In this document: positions 38,342 through 49,885 of the stretch, one piece after another
How the letters are laid out: each line of letters begins with the position of its first letter
Numbering within the stretch: position 1 is the first letter of the stretch
Assembly: GCA_964057225.1 (NCBI GenBank)
Contig: OZ059895.1
Span: 16,496,001 to 16,560,000, forward strand
Origin: Auanema rhodensis
Lineage: Eukaryota; Nematoda; Chromadorea; Rhabditida; Rhabditidae
Length of the DNA: 64,000 nucleotides
Direction: 5' to 3'
The notes under the pieces: generated by a model
What the model was told of the DNA's origin: nothing
The model's input: only the letters and a program-made list of their open reading frames with translations
Databases searched by the model: none
Program-made: the position numbers and the translations under genes

Positions 38342-38660
38342 CGGCTTGGCTTGGCATGCCTTGCCTTGCCTTGCTTGTCTCGCCCTTCCTTGGCTTAGCT
38401 TAGCTTGCCTTGGCTCAGCTTGGCTTGACTTGGTTCTGCTCTACCCTGCTCGGCTTGACTTGCCATGGCATAGCATGGCTTGGCTTAGCTTAGCTTGCCT
38501 TGCCTTGTCTTGTCTCCGCTTGGCTTACATTGGCTTGACTTGGCTTGGCTGAGCTTGGCTTGCCCTGACTCGCCTTGGCTTGCAATAGCTTGCTTTGGCA
38601 TGCCTTGGCTCCACTTGGCTTAGCTTGGCTTGACTTGGCATGGCTTGGCTTGCCTTAGAC
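38342..38660 (+). repeat. degenerate TTGGC pentamer block
   Basis: About 320 bases made of five-base units, mostly CTTGG, CTTGC, CTTAG and CATGG variants. The five-base period keeps three reading frames open for long stretches, which explains frames rich in Trp, Leu, Ala and Cys. It is a minisatellite-like block, not a gene. It resembles, but is not, the nematode telomere hexamer TTAGGC. Confidence 0.85.
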
Positions 38661-38802
38661 TGACTCAACTAGCTGGTTGGTTGGCCTGGGCTATCTAGGC
38701 TAACGGCTTGCACCACGACGACGGCACGCACGGCAGAGGGCCGACTGAGCGGAAAGCCCAACATCCGGATAAGGCCAGCACCAACATAGTCACTACCTCT
38801 CT

Positions 38803-38818
38803 CTCTCTTTCTCTCTTT

Positions 38819-38855
<37 letters not shown>
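38803..38855 (+). repeat. CT microsatellite
   Basis: CT array with TTT interruptions in its first part. Confidence 0.9.
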
Positions 38856-38859
<4 letters not shown>

Positions 38860-39595
38860 AAATTCTTTTTACTCTTTCCACGATCTCATGCTATACCTTT
38901 CCTTTGCGAATGTTTCTTCCATTTTCCTTTTGTAAACTACGCCTTTTTTCAGTTCACCTATTAATAAGCTCAACTGATATACTAGCAAATTCTGGTGTTT
39001 GAAACCAAAATATGCTGCTGAGATGAGAAATTAGTCAGCTTTTCTTGGCAGAAAATCACATTTTTCACATAATATATATACTACTAGCGCTGTTATACTA
39101 CAAACTAAAATTCTATTTCTATTTCATCTCTAAAAAAATATTTTATTTTTTTTTTTCTTTTTCTCTCTATATAACATATAATATATAGTTTTTTTGTGCT
39201 CTTGCTACAGCTACTACTACTATTACTACTACTGCTATTGCTTGTAGGGGCTTATGCTGCTACCGCTACTTATGCTGCTGCTGCTCCTCTTCTTGCTCTT
39301 CCGCCTATTAATATTGCCCCAACAAGAAATAATACTGTTTCATGTCATGTCAATGTTCATCTTTTTGTCTTTTTCTCTTTTTTTTTGTTCACATATTCAT
39401 CGATCGAACTTGATATGATCTATCAATCCATATAGTAAACAAAAGTTTGAAAATATTTTCTTTTTTTTGCCTTCATTTGATTTTTAGTCGAAACTTTCTT
39501 AATTTATACCTTCATTGTATTGTTTTGTATAATCTATTTTTTAGTTAAAATGTCTATAAATAACCATTTGTAGACTTTTTTCCCTTTCTCTTTAT

Positions 39596-39598
<3 letters not shown>

Positions 39599-39672
<74 letters not shown>
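39599..39672 (+). repeat. CT microsatellite
   Basis: Pure CT run of about 37 units, among the longest here. Confidence 0.9.
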
Positions 39673-39675
<3 letters not shown>

Positions 39676-40747
39676 ACTGCTCTCCCTCCATCGTCTACTT
39701 ATGTTCAATGATGATTATAGCTGCTTACTCAATATTGATTTTTACTTTTCTTTTTTTTTTCATTGAATCCGACTCAATGTCCACGTCGACTTTTTATTGT
39801 ATTCTAGTTCGTATGAGCATGATTCTGATGAACATGTTTATGATTAACATCAAGATGTTGAGCTTGCTTTTAGCATTTAGATGGACCACATCGTTTTTCT
39901 CAGTTTGGTGTTTGTTCTTCGTTTCGTTCGTTGACAATACAGGGTATGAGAGCTTTGCATAATGATTACAAGGCTCATGTCTCTGATACTAAATGCACGG
40001 TGCTCTTCAGTTCCTTACATGTACATTTCTCACTATTCATGTTTCAACCATTTTTTTATTATTTCATCGTTTTCTCTCCATCTTTCTCTTTTTCCCCCTC
40101 TATCTTCCTTCTCTCTCTCTTTCTCTCTCTCTTTCTCTCCCTCTCTCTATCTCTATCTGTCTCTCTCTAGCTATAGAGGTTTTTGTCTTGTTTGAACTCT
40201 GCTTCTACTATTCTACGTTCTCAAGCATTTCCATCATTCTATGCATCCTTTCATGTCTCATTCCCTCTCTCATCTGTCTCCTATCTCGTTTCCGCTATCG
40301 ATTGCATTGCCATGTGTCCCTCTTCGCCTGCGGGCAGCAAAGCTGGTCCTCTTATTCTGCCTTCTTCTCTTCATCTTTCTCTCACCCTTTAGCCATTTTC
40401 TTTCCTCTGTCTCTCTCCATCTCATTTCTACATACAATTTTGTTGCTACTTCCTTGCTCTCCTCTCTCTCACCCCACTCTCCAAGCCTCAGGAGCAGTCT
40501 GGCCTACCCACAGCTGAAGAAGAAAAACGAAATAAGGAGACTGGGAGAGAGACGAGAAATATGCGGGACTGAGCTTGAGATGGTGCAGAGAAAAGCCGCG
40601 CAAGACAGCATCTACATAGCATGCATCTTGAAGAGAGAGGAAGGCAATAGGATTTTTCTCCCTCCTCTTCTCCTATTCGAAGCGAATGTCTGCATCTCTC
40701 GCCCTCTTCTCCATCCAGCCAAAAGGATCCCCAGCACCCTTCGGCTG

Positions 40748-40838
40748 CTTGCTGGCCGGCCGGCTTGCTTGCTTGGCTTGACTAGGATTGGCTTGGCTTG
40801 GCTTGCCTTGCCCTAGCTTGCCTAGCCTTGCCTTGCCG
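40748..40838 (+). repeat. second TTGGC pentamer block
   Basis: A shorter block of the same CTTGG/CTTGC units, next to a GGCCGGCCGG segment. About 2.1 kb separate it from the larger block. Confidence 0.8.
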
Positions 40839-41661
40839 CTGCAGACGCGGACGCTGCCGTCGCGTCTGCTGCCCTGGAATCGGTCCCAACGCGCCCTCCA
40901 AACCATTCAGGACTCACCCGTTTTTCGTCTCTCGCTTTTACATCATCTCTAGATCTTTTTTCCTGCTTTCATCTCTCTATCTCTTTTTTTGTTCCACTCT
41001 CCTGCTATTCCTGTGTTTCTTCTCTCAGCTTTTTTTTCTTTGAGCTTTTGCCCTTTTCTGGCAATCGTCCAGTAATGTGTAGCAATAATGTTTCATCGTT
41101 CTTCAATTTGTTCTGTGTCACATCATGTACAGTCGCTTGTTTTCTGTGCTCGATGAGCATATTCGTTCAAGAAAAGATGTTTTTTGCTTCTTCAAACTAA
41201 TCGATATAAAGCGAATTTCATTTGCCATTCCATCAATATATATATATATATTTAATTATTATACTCAATTATTATATTTCATAATATATATGGTAAAATA
41301 TAATTTTTGAGTTGTTTCTTGCTGCCCTATTCAGCTCATTAGCTAATCTATCTCATTACCTTCCTTCGTTCATTAGTTTTTTTTTTTTGATAATTTCCGT
41401 TTGCCTTTTGCGATGGTTCTTCTATTTTTTTGCTTTCTCTCGTACCTCTATCGTATCTCTCTCACTTTCAACGTTACTCGGCCAAACTCTAACTGCTTTC
41501 CTCTCTAAGCAGATGCCATACTACCGATACCGCCATCTCCATCATCCAGCGTCAGTCCACCTTTCCTATGCTACCACCTTCAGCCCTTCATCCGTCCTCT
41601 TTGTATTTTCTCGTACACCTCTCCCTGATATTCTATTCCATTTCCCTATATCTCTCCTTTT

Positions 41662-41664
<3 letters not shown>

Positions 41665-41718
<54 letters not shown>
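41665..41718 (+). repeat. CT microsatellite
   Basis: Pure CT run of about 27 units. Confidence 0.9.
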
Positions 41719-41722
<4 letters not shown>

Positions 41723-42493
41723 GATTTCCATCTTCCACTCTCTCTCCCTGTCTCTCTCAATCTATTCTCTTTTCTCTTTATATGTAGATAATTTTCTATT
41801 ATTTTATTACCATTATTCTCTCGAAATGCAGCCTCATCCTCGCAATACTTCATGGACAAGCTGTTAGATTTTGTCTCTGATTCATCCTCCTCCTAATCAT
41901 TATCCATTTTTGAATCATTTAGCTAGCTTTTAGCTGATTGCTCAGACATATGAGCTGTTACCGGTATCATCAGAGCATGACCAGCTGCATGGCCAAACGG
42001 ACCAGCTGCATCCATATGATGCTTATTGATTTTGTTTTTATTGATCTGCCTTTAATCTGTTTCTTCCTTTCTTCATCTAATTTTCTGATCTTTGCTCGTT
42101 TGTCTTCTGCTATTTTTATATTATTTTTTCTTTAATTTATAATATTAAACTATATTATTTCAGTTAACCATGCTAGCATATTTAACCACAACAAGCCTAT
42201 CAAATAGAATCTTCACTAGCAAATACAAGCATATTCATCATTTCTGTTTTCTGTTTTATCATTCGTAATGCTACCTGTCAAATGTCTCTTGATGATGCTA
42301 CTATGTTCAATCTCATCAGATTCTAACTTCATGCCAATCTAGCTATTCGAACCATCTGTTATATAGACATTCGGCTTATTATATCCACTCTTTTCCCGTC
42401 TTTTTCCAGCATCTTTATGGCTCTTTCACCGAAATATCGATCGGACACAAAAGGTCCCTTTGCCTATGCTGTGTGTGGCCACAGCATCTACAC

Positions 42494-42555
42494 AGCAGCA
42501 GCAGCAGCAGCAGCCTCCCCCGCAATTCATGCGTCCCCTACTACCACTAACACAC

Positions 42556-42590
<35 letters not shown>

Positions 42591-42600
42591 TACACACGCG
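42494..42600 (+). repeat. CAG tract and CA repeats
   Basis: About six to seven CAG units are followed, after a C-rich gap, by ACACAC/ATACAC repeats ending at ACACGCGC. Confidence 0.85.
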
Positions 42601-43675
42601 CTTGCCTGTGGCCTCTTAGATTTTCTTCCTCTCTGTGCTCCTGCCTTGTTTCTCTCTCTCTCTCTCTGCATCTCTTGTTATATCTAGCACCCTCAGTCAG
42701 TCTTTGTCATCAAGCCAGGCTTTACCCTGCCTTCATCCCCCTCTCAATCCTTCAAGCTCTCTACGCTCTAGTCTATCTTACTAAGTCTCTCTCTCTTTCT
42801 TCGTTTCTCTTACTATTGCTTCTATCTCTTCTTCAAGCTCTCCTTCTCTCTCATTTTCTGTTCCCTTCATATATTCGATGTCTCTTACTATCGAAAAGGG
42901 GTGGCCCAAGCGTTAGACCTGTGCTCTCCGAATACGGAATAGCTTCATACATCAGAAAGGGCTACTTCTACTACTCCTACAACAACTACTACTACTCCTA
43001 CTACTACTACTACTCCTAGAACTCCTACTACTCCTACTACCATTACCACTGCAGCAGCTGCCACAGCTACTATTCTGTTGCTGCAGTTGTTGTTGGTGAC
43101 CATAAAGCTTAGCTTCATCTGCAACCAAATATGAGATCGTTTTGATCGTGAATTATGCTCGGATAAAGCACGTCGGATGATCTTCTAATCGCGGCTAACA
43201 AACGAGAAAAAAGTCAAAAATATGAAATACGGTTCCAAAAGCTGCAAATTTTGAAAAAGTGGGGAGGCGAAGAAGGGAGAAAAAGCAATGCCTTTATCGT
43301 TGATTAGCTGGCAAGCTTGGTGTGATATTACATTTTCCTCAATATTGTTTGTTGGCGCAAACAGTTCAAAGTCATAATAGGAAAAAGAATTGAGAAAATG
43401 GTTCGGTAGTATAATATTGTTCTGGAAGGCCACAACAAGCACACACACACACATACACATACGCATGCATACAGCTTATAGCAGTTGCTTTGCTTTCATC
43501 CCCCACATCACTTTATAACGTTTTCGATGGCATTGTCGTTCACTTTTGACAACAACCTATCCTCGGATTGCAGGTTATGTGAATTCAAGCTTTCCTGGCT
43601 TCCGTTATTTGTCTCCTATTGCCTGCATCTCCTAGTATTCAACCTATGCCTCACCCTCCAACTCGTCCCCTCCCC

Positions 43676-43678
<3 letters not shown>

Positions 43679-43752
<74 letters not shown>

Positions 43753-43761
43753 CTTTCTCTC
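43679..43761 (+). repeat. CT microsatellite
   Basis: Long CT array ending in a CACATACACACACACTC segment. Confidence 0.9.
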
Positions 43762-45116
43762 ACACATACACACACACTCTGTATTTCTCTCAGCTATTCG
43801 ATCTACCTCGTATATCTTCAAGCTCTATTGCTTGAACATCTGACTTGGATGTGGATCTTCACGTGTGTCTGCTAAGCTAACACGTGAATCGTGGGTATCT
43901 AGTGTGATTTCATCTTATTCATCTCAGCATCTCTCTCTCTCTCTCATACACATACACATGGAGACGTCCTGTTCATCATCTGTATGCCCTCTCCCTCAAT
44001 CCCGTCAGCTGTGCCTGTACATGCAAATACACATCGAAAATTGCACGCATTTTGCAATTTTTAATCGAGAAGAACTATCGAAATTCTATTCTTCTTTCCT
44101 TTCTGGCGTCGTCGCAAAAATAATTATTCAAATTTTTGTCGATTTATGATCTCAAAATGTATAAATTGTGAGAATGACGTCTACGTCAATGATTATGATG
44201 ATGGCGCATGATGATTGTGACAATGCACTCTGCTTGGATAGCTATAACCTATCCGACCAGCTGAGCTCAAGTCTCGTTCAATCACTCACACCACCAACTG
44301 ATATCACTACAAGCGCTAAAGTTGATTTTTTGAATTCTATGATAACGTCATCATCAGCAGCAGCAGTACTACGAAAACCATCCCACCACTATATCCTGGA
44401 GATAGAGTACATCATCCTGATCATGAGGACAGTGAAAGAAGTGAGTAGAGAGAGAGAGAGAGAGAGGGAGAGACGTTTCCGGTGAAAAAACCTTTTCCAA
44501 ACCTCATTGCAAGCTTTCTATTGCCTTCAATAAGCTGTTTATCTACCTTATATTATACTATGTTTACTACAATCAGTTTTATATTATTTCCGTTCATTCT
44601 TAAGCATTTTCCACTTTTTTTCGTTTCACATAATTCGTATTTCAAACTATAAGATTGCTTCTACACTCACTTTTCTTTTCTTTTTTCTTTTTTTGGAAAT
44701 TATTCAAATGATTACATCATTTTCAATATTGTTATTACTTTCTCTCTCTCCTCTTTTCTCTCTCTCTCTCTTGTTCTCTCTCTCCCTTTCTCTCTCTCTC
44801 TTTTCTCATTTTTCTTGTCATCATATCAATGCCTCAACTATCATCCTTATTCTATCACATATTCTTCTTTGTCAGTTTCTTTTTCTCATCTTTCACCCTT
44901 TTGCTTTACATCTTCTTCGTCATATTTCTATCATGCATGTCTTCATACAGATATACATAACATCTTTGATGATTTGTCATCAAACCCCAAGCAAGATCTG
45001 TTAGCCATCTCTTTGCGTCAAACCGTTTTGAGGTCTCTACTTCAGCCTCCCCCCTCTCCTTCTCTCTTTTCTTCTTCTTCTTCTTCTCTTCCTCCCTTTT
45101 TCGAGCACTAGTTCGA

Positions 45117-45235
45117 TCAGAGGCAGTGCAAGTGCCTCAGTCGTTGTCGATCAGCAAGCCTCATCGACGTTGTCGGCTGGTCCGGTGACCAATATGGTCG
45201 TTAGCCAATGTTAGTCCTCATCGTCCTGCCTCTGA
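45117..45235. other. GC-rich foldback, ncRNA candidate
   Basis: TCAGAGGCAG (45117-45126) and CTGCCTCTGA (45226-45235) form a perfect 10-base inverted repeat. Inside are smaller hairpins: GTCGAT/ATCGAC, and GACCA/TGGTC (45187-45199). It is bounded by a pyrimidine tract on the left and a run of 17 A on the right. It is one of the few GC-rich islands of the domain. No known RNA family was recognised. Confidence 0.35.
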
Positions 45236-45613
45236 CTGACTGGCGCCAAATTCAAAAAAAAAAAAAAAAAGAAACGGCGGAATAGCAAAATGAGAAAAAG
45301 AGTGTTGGAAGAAGGCAATATGTTACATTAGGACGTGAGACAACCTTTGTGACATCTCAAAACATGACTTTAAACCATCAGATTACTATTTATGTGTCAT
45401 CATGTATTAGATTTAAACTATATGTATGCAACCCAATGTACAAATATATAATATTATACGTTTACATACACATATATCCAAACTTAACAGTTTCATTTCT
45501 TTTTTGCATCCATTTTTAGGTCATTTGTTTGTAAAACTCAAAACCAAATACAACAGATTCCTCAATGTGTGATCCACATTCAGAATATATCGCATTGGTT
45601 TATGCCTCCCCCC

Positions 45614-45615
<2 letters not shown>

Positions 45616-45661
<46 letters not shown>
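45616..45661 (+). repeat. CT microsatellite
   Basis: Pure CT run of about 22 units. Confidence 0.9.
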
Positions 45662-45664
<3 letters not shown>

Positions 45665-46040
45665 TATTCACATCGCATTTGTATACCTTTCTCAGCTGTG
45701 CTTCACACTCATGTTTTTTTTATTTTTTCGTTAAAATTTCAACATTTCACTATTATTTCCGCTCTTTTTTCTATATTTTAATATCTCTATATCTACCTCA
45801 TCTCTTTGTTCACCTTTTCTTTCATTTTTTTTGTTTTTTTTCTGATCTCATCTCGTCAATATTATTTTTCTTTTTGCTCTTATATTTTGTTACTTTATAT
45901 CTTAAATTACTTTTGATTAATTTCTATATCGTTCTAACAATTCAAGACTAATTGTTCGTATTTTCAGGCATTTTCGCACTGGCCTTGCTCTGTTTTTTCC
46001 AAATAATTATCCGACGATCACCAGCTAATCTCTCTTCATT

Positions 46041-46079
<39 letters not shown>

Positions 46080-47227
46080 ATTTTCGTCAGCGTTATATTA
46101 TATATTATATTATATAATATATACTTTTCATAGGCTTCATGTTCCAACTCGCTTTTCTTTCCTAACTATTCTACTCTCGTATCCCACTCGTCTCCTTTCT
46201 CGTCCTCTCATCTTCTGCCCTAATATGAAACAATACCCAGCTGTGTCTATAAAGTAATACACAGTTTCCGTGCTTCTTTACTTCATTGTCGTTCTTTTAG
46301 CCTTCAAGCTCATCCTCTGCGTTCCCAGAATATGTCTAAGGGGAGGGAGTAGTGATGGGGGGAGAGAAGGAAAGGAGCGATGAGCTTGTTGTGCTTTTAC
46401 ACGAAATTCATTACAAGGTTTTACGTTGAAGATGATGATGAGCATGATGAGCATCATGATGTTGACAATAATGTTCAAACATCTTGTTAAGCACAATTAT
46501 CTTTGACTATATTGAATATGGAAAAACCTTAGTTTCTCACTCTTTGCTCTCATATATGGATAAATATCAGCTAATGAGATTAACAGCAATCTGAAGACTA
46601 CAAATCTAGTATGATCCATCTCCCTCCCTCTCCCCCCTCTCTCTCTCTCTCTCTGTCTCTTTCTCTCTCTATGTCTCTTTACCATCATATTCCCTATATC
46701 TCATCGGTTTTTTCTTCATTGTTTAAAAATTTTTAGTTGAACAACATTACATATGTAAGTGTATGAAGTACATCAAGAAATAGCTCGATGTCAACTTTCG
46801 TTCTTAAATTCAACTGCTTCGAAAAAAAGATGAAAAGGAAGAAGAAGAAGAGGCTATATGAAGGAAACAAGTTAATTGATCTCAACCTTCTAGGGCAAAT
46901 GATGGTGCCATTAGCTCAATCTCACATCTTCTCCCTCCCCCCTCTTTCTCTCTCTCTCCCTCTTCCTCTCTTCATTTTAAAACTTTTGTGAGATAACGCT
47001 GTAGCTGACTAATGCCGAATTGGTTAGCTTAAGGTTTGTGAGAGAGGAAGGACTGGAGGTTAACCGGTTGTCAGCTCGTGTGTCTGGTGTGCTGTGTCCT
47101 AAGAGAATAGCTAGCCATTAAAGCCATTCCTTATATGGTTTAAGGGTTCTAAAGGGTAGGTTTGAGCCGGTTGAGGAGATTGGCTATGCGGCGCCTTGCC
47201 AATTATTTCTATCGATTGCTCAAACGT

Positions 47228-47720
47228 GGGGGGGGGGGGCAGATAGGGAAAGAGGGAGAGAGACAAGAGAGAGAGTAAGGGAGAGTGGGAGGGGAGATGT
47301 AAGAAGCCATGGCGAGACTGAGAAGAGGGAGGAAAATGAAGAGATATGGAGATAGAAAGAAAGAAAATGAGAATAGAGAGAAAGAAAAGGATGTAGGCAA
47401 CGACGAGAGGGAAAGAATATGGCAAAAGACAATACGTTATGAAGAGATTCAGACGAATGAATATGCGTGAAGAGATGTAGAGGAGCAAAAGGGAAGAAGT
47501 GGATGGAAAAACAGCAGCAGCAGCAGAAACAGCAGTAGTAGTAGCAATGAGTAGAGGAAAAAGGAAAAGGGAGGAATAGCAAGATGGAGATAGAGAGAGA
47601 GCATGAGGGTGATGATGAGAGGGAGAAGAAGGGGCTGAAAGGGAAATATATAGCAAAGAAAGAGGGAAATAGGGAGAGAGGTTGAGAGAGAGGGAGGTTG
47701 AGAGAGTGAGGTTGAGAGAG
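47228..47720 (+). repeat. purine-rich plus-strand block
   Basis: About 500 bases rich in GAGAGAGG, GGGAGA and AAGAAAG, opposite in strand sense to the surrounding CT arrays. It explains a long minus-strand frame of Ser/Leu/Pro repeats that I do not call a gene. Confidence 0.75.
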
Positions 47721-47939
47721 ATTGAGAAGGCATGGCTATATAGCATATGCACACAATCTATATATGGAAATATGAAGCATTTCTTATCGGCTTCTTCTCA
47801 TCACTTATCATAATTCTTATATATTATGATAGAAAAAAAATAATTATCTCATCATCACATCTATACCATGTGTATGCTGTTTAGTATACGAAATAGATTT
47901 ATATGTTTCGGCGAGCCACACATAGCATAGCACTCGAGC

Positions 47940-48060
47940 AGCATCTGCAGCAGCAGCAGCAGAACCAGAACACCACCAGCACCACCACCACCACTACTAC
48001 CACCACCACCAGCATAAGCACAAGTAGTAGTTATAGTAGTTGTAGTTGTTGTAGTAGTAT
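47940..48060 (+). repeat. CAG, ACC and TAG trinucleotide cluster
   Basis: Five CAG units are followed by ACC/ACT units and then GTAGTAGTT repeats; long frames on both strands are artefacts of the period of three. Confidence 0.8.
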
Positions 48061-49853
48061 TCACCTACCCATCCTCCTTTTCCTACTCCTTCTCCGTCTT
48101 CTACTCCTCCTCCTCCTCCTCCTTCCCCTCCTCCTTCTCGTAGCATCAACATCATCATCATCATACAATTCTTTTTCGGCCAACGATGTTTTTTCAAAAT
48201 TGATGAGTTAAAGAATTTATGCCATAAAATCATCCCGTGTTTGTGGTGGTGGCGGCGGCTTCATCATCCTCATCATCGTCGTTGTCGTCGTCGTTTTTTT
48301 TGGCGCCTGCGCCTGCATGCCGAAAACAAAAAAAAAACAAATAAATAAACATCTATTTGTCGATTTTTGTTTTATTTTTCTTTTTTCTCTGTGTGTGTAT
48401 ATGTGAAAACTATTCATTTGCTGTCGTTCAAGAGAAATGAAACTATAGCCTATGTTCATCCACCAACAGAAATTGAGATAATTTCAGTTATTTTTTTCTG
48501 ATGAAAAAAGTCCTACAACTCTCTGACTGTCACTTTCGTACATACACATGCATGATCTTTTCTTCTTCTTCTTCTTCATCGTCGTCGTCGTCTTCTTCTT
48601 CTTCTTTTTTTCTATTTTTTCGTCTTCATTCCATCTTTTTTTTGTTCTCTCTTTCTTTCCTTTTTTAATTCATACTAATCTTCTTCATTTCATATATATG
48701 CGGGAGTATATAACAATATAATTTTTTTTCATTAATTATATCATATAGTATATGTGTATGTATGTATATAATATCAGTTTTCTGTTTCTTTTCCTTTTTT
48801 TTTCTCTCATCATCTAACACAGCCTTGGCCACCCTTCTACTTCTTCCTTCCTTCCCTCCCTCCCTCTCTCTCCTCCCTCTTTCTCCCTTCTATATATGGA
48901 TGTACTACAAATTAAGCTGAAACCCTGAGGGCTAACGATGAAAAAAGAAGAACAAGGAGAAGAATAATATAAAAAAAAAAGATTTTAGAAGTTTCCTAAC
49001 ATATGAAATGAAAACGTGTTGGCGTATTAAACCTATAATGCTTCGACTAGTACATATTTCGGAAGAATAATTTTCTATATTCATAGTGCTGCTGCTGTTG
49101 CTGTTGCTGTTACGGCTTGTGCTATAATGCTACTGCTTTTTGCTGAGCAACTTTATAACTTATTAAAGCTATATAGTTTATATAGCTATTCAACTAACTA
49201 TATATGCTCCATTTTTCTAGTTCCTGGCATGTTACTAAAAAAGGACATATAATATATTACATTTACGGATAGATATTTCCTTTTCTTTCGTGCTTTCCCG
49301 TCTAATACCTGCCCAACTTCGGCTTCTGCTGCCCAGCAACCGGATTGAACTAGCTTTGTCCGTGGGGGTCTGTGCAAGAGCTTCTTGTTGCTGCTCCCAA
49401 CCTAAGCAAGCCTTTTCCCTTCACCCACTCTCTGTCTCTCCTACTCTCCTTCTCTCTTTCGTTTTCTTCCCTGTAATGTTCTCTCTTTGTGACAAGCTTT
49501 CCCTCTGTATTTCTCTCTTCTCGTCGTTTACTCTCAACTCATCCTCTTAATTCGACATGTGCAAGATAGGGAATGATAGAAAAAGAGAGAGAGGGGGAGA
49601 GAGAAACCGAGGGAGAGTATGTGAATGAAAAAAAGGAAAAGGAGAAACCTAAAAGACGTTCAAGAAGCTGACTAATTGTGTCTGTTGTGCTTCTACGTCG
49701 TCATTAGCTTTGCTCGTCGAAGGTTCATTCAATCATTCCTCATTCCTTCTGTGTGCCAATGTGCCTTTTTTAGTTTTTATTCTTTTAAAAGCACAACAAA
49801 CCACAAACATGTTTGTCGTATTTCATATGGTGCTCTCTCCCTTCCCCTTCCAC

Positions 49854-49885
<32 letters not shown>

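Larger units (their letters stand above)
38661..45110. other. gene-poor pyrimidine-rich domain, part 4
   Basis: No supported gene. GC-richer patches at about 38690-38790 and 40500-40900 are bounded by TTGGC-type repeats. Trinucleotide tracts (CAG, CTA, GCT) and CA repeats lie at 42494-42600 and 42960-43090. Two CACGTG sites lie at 43860 and 43881, and there are several long CT arrays. Confidence 0.6.

Noticed and set aside
38346-38552. Open frame rich in Trp, Leu, Ala and Cys
   Set aside because: Produced by the five-base TTGGC repeat, which leaves several frames open; no start context, splice sites or domain.
40241-40816. 191-codon plus-strand frame in a GC-richer patch
   Set aside because: Starts in CT-rich DNA and ends in the TTGGC block; the middle is less repetitive but has no recognisable domain, and a frame of similar type exists on the other strand.
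42417-43019. 200-codon plus-strand frame
   Set aside because: Crosses CAG, CA, CT and CTA microsatellites; length is explained by repeats without stops.
47111-47752. 213-codon minus-strand frame
   Set aside because: Translation of a purine-rich low-complexity block; the product is Ser/Leu/Pro repeats, and overlapping frames of similar length exist in other phases.
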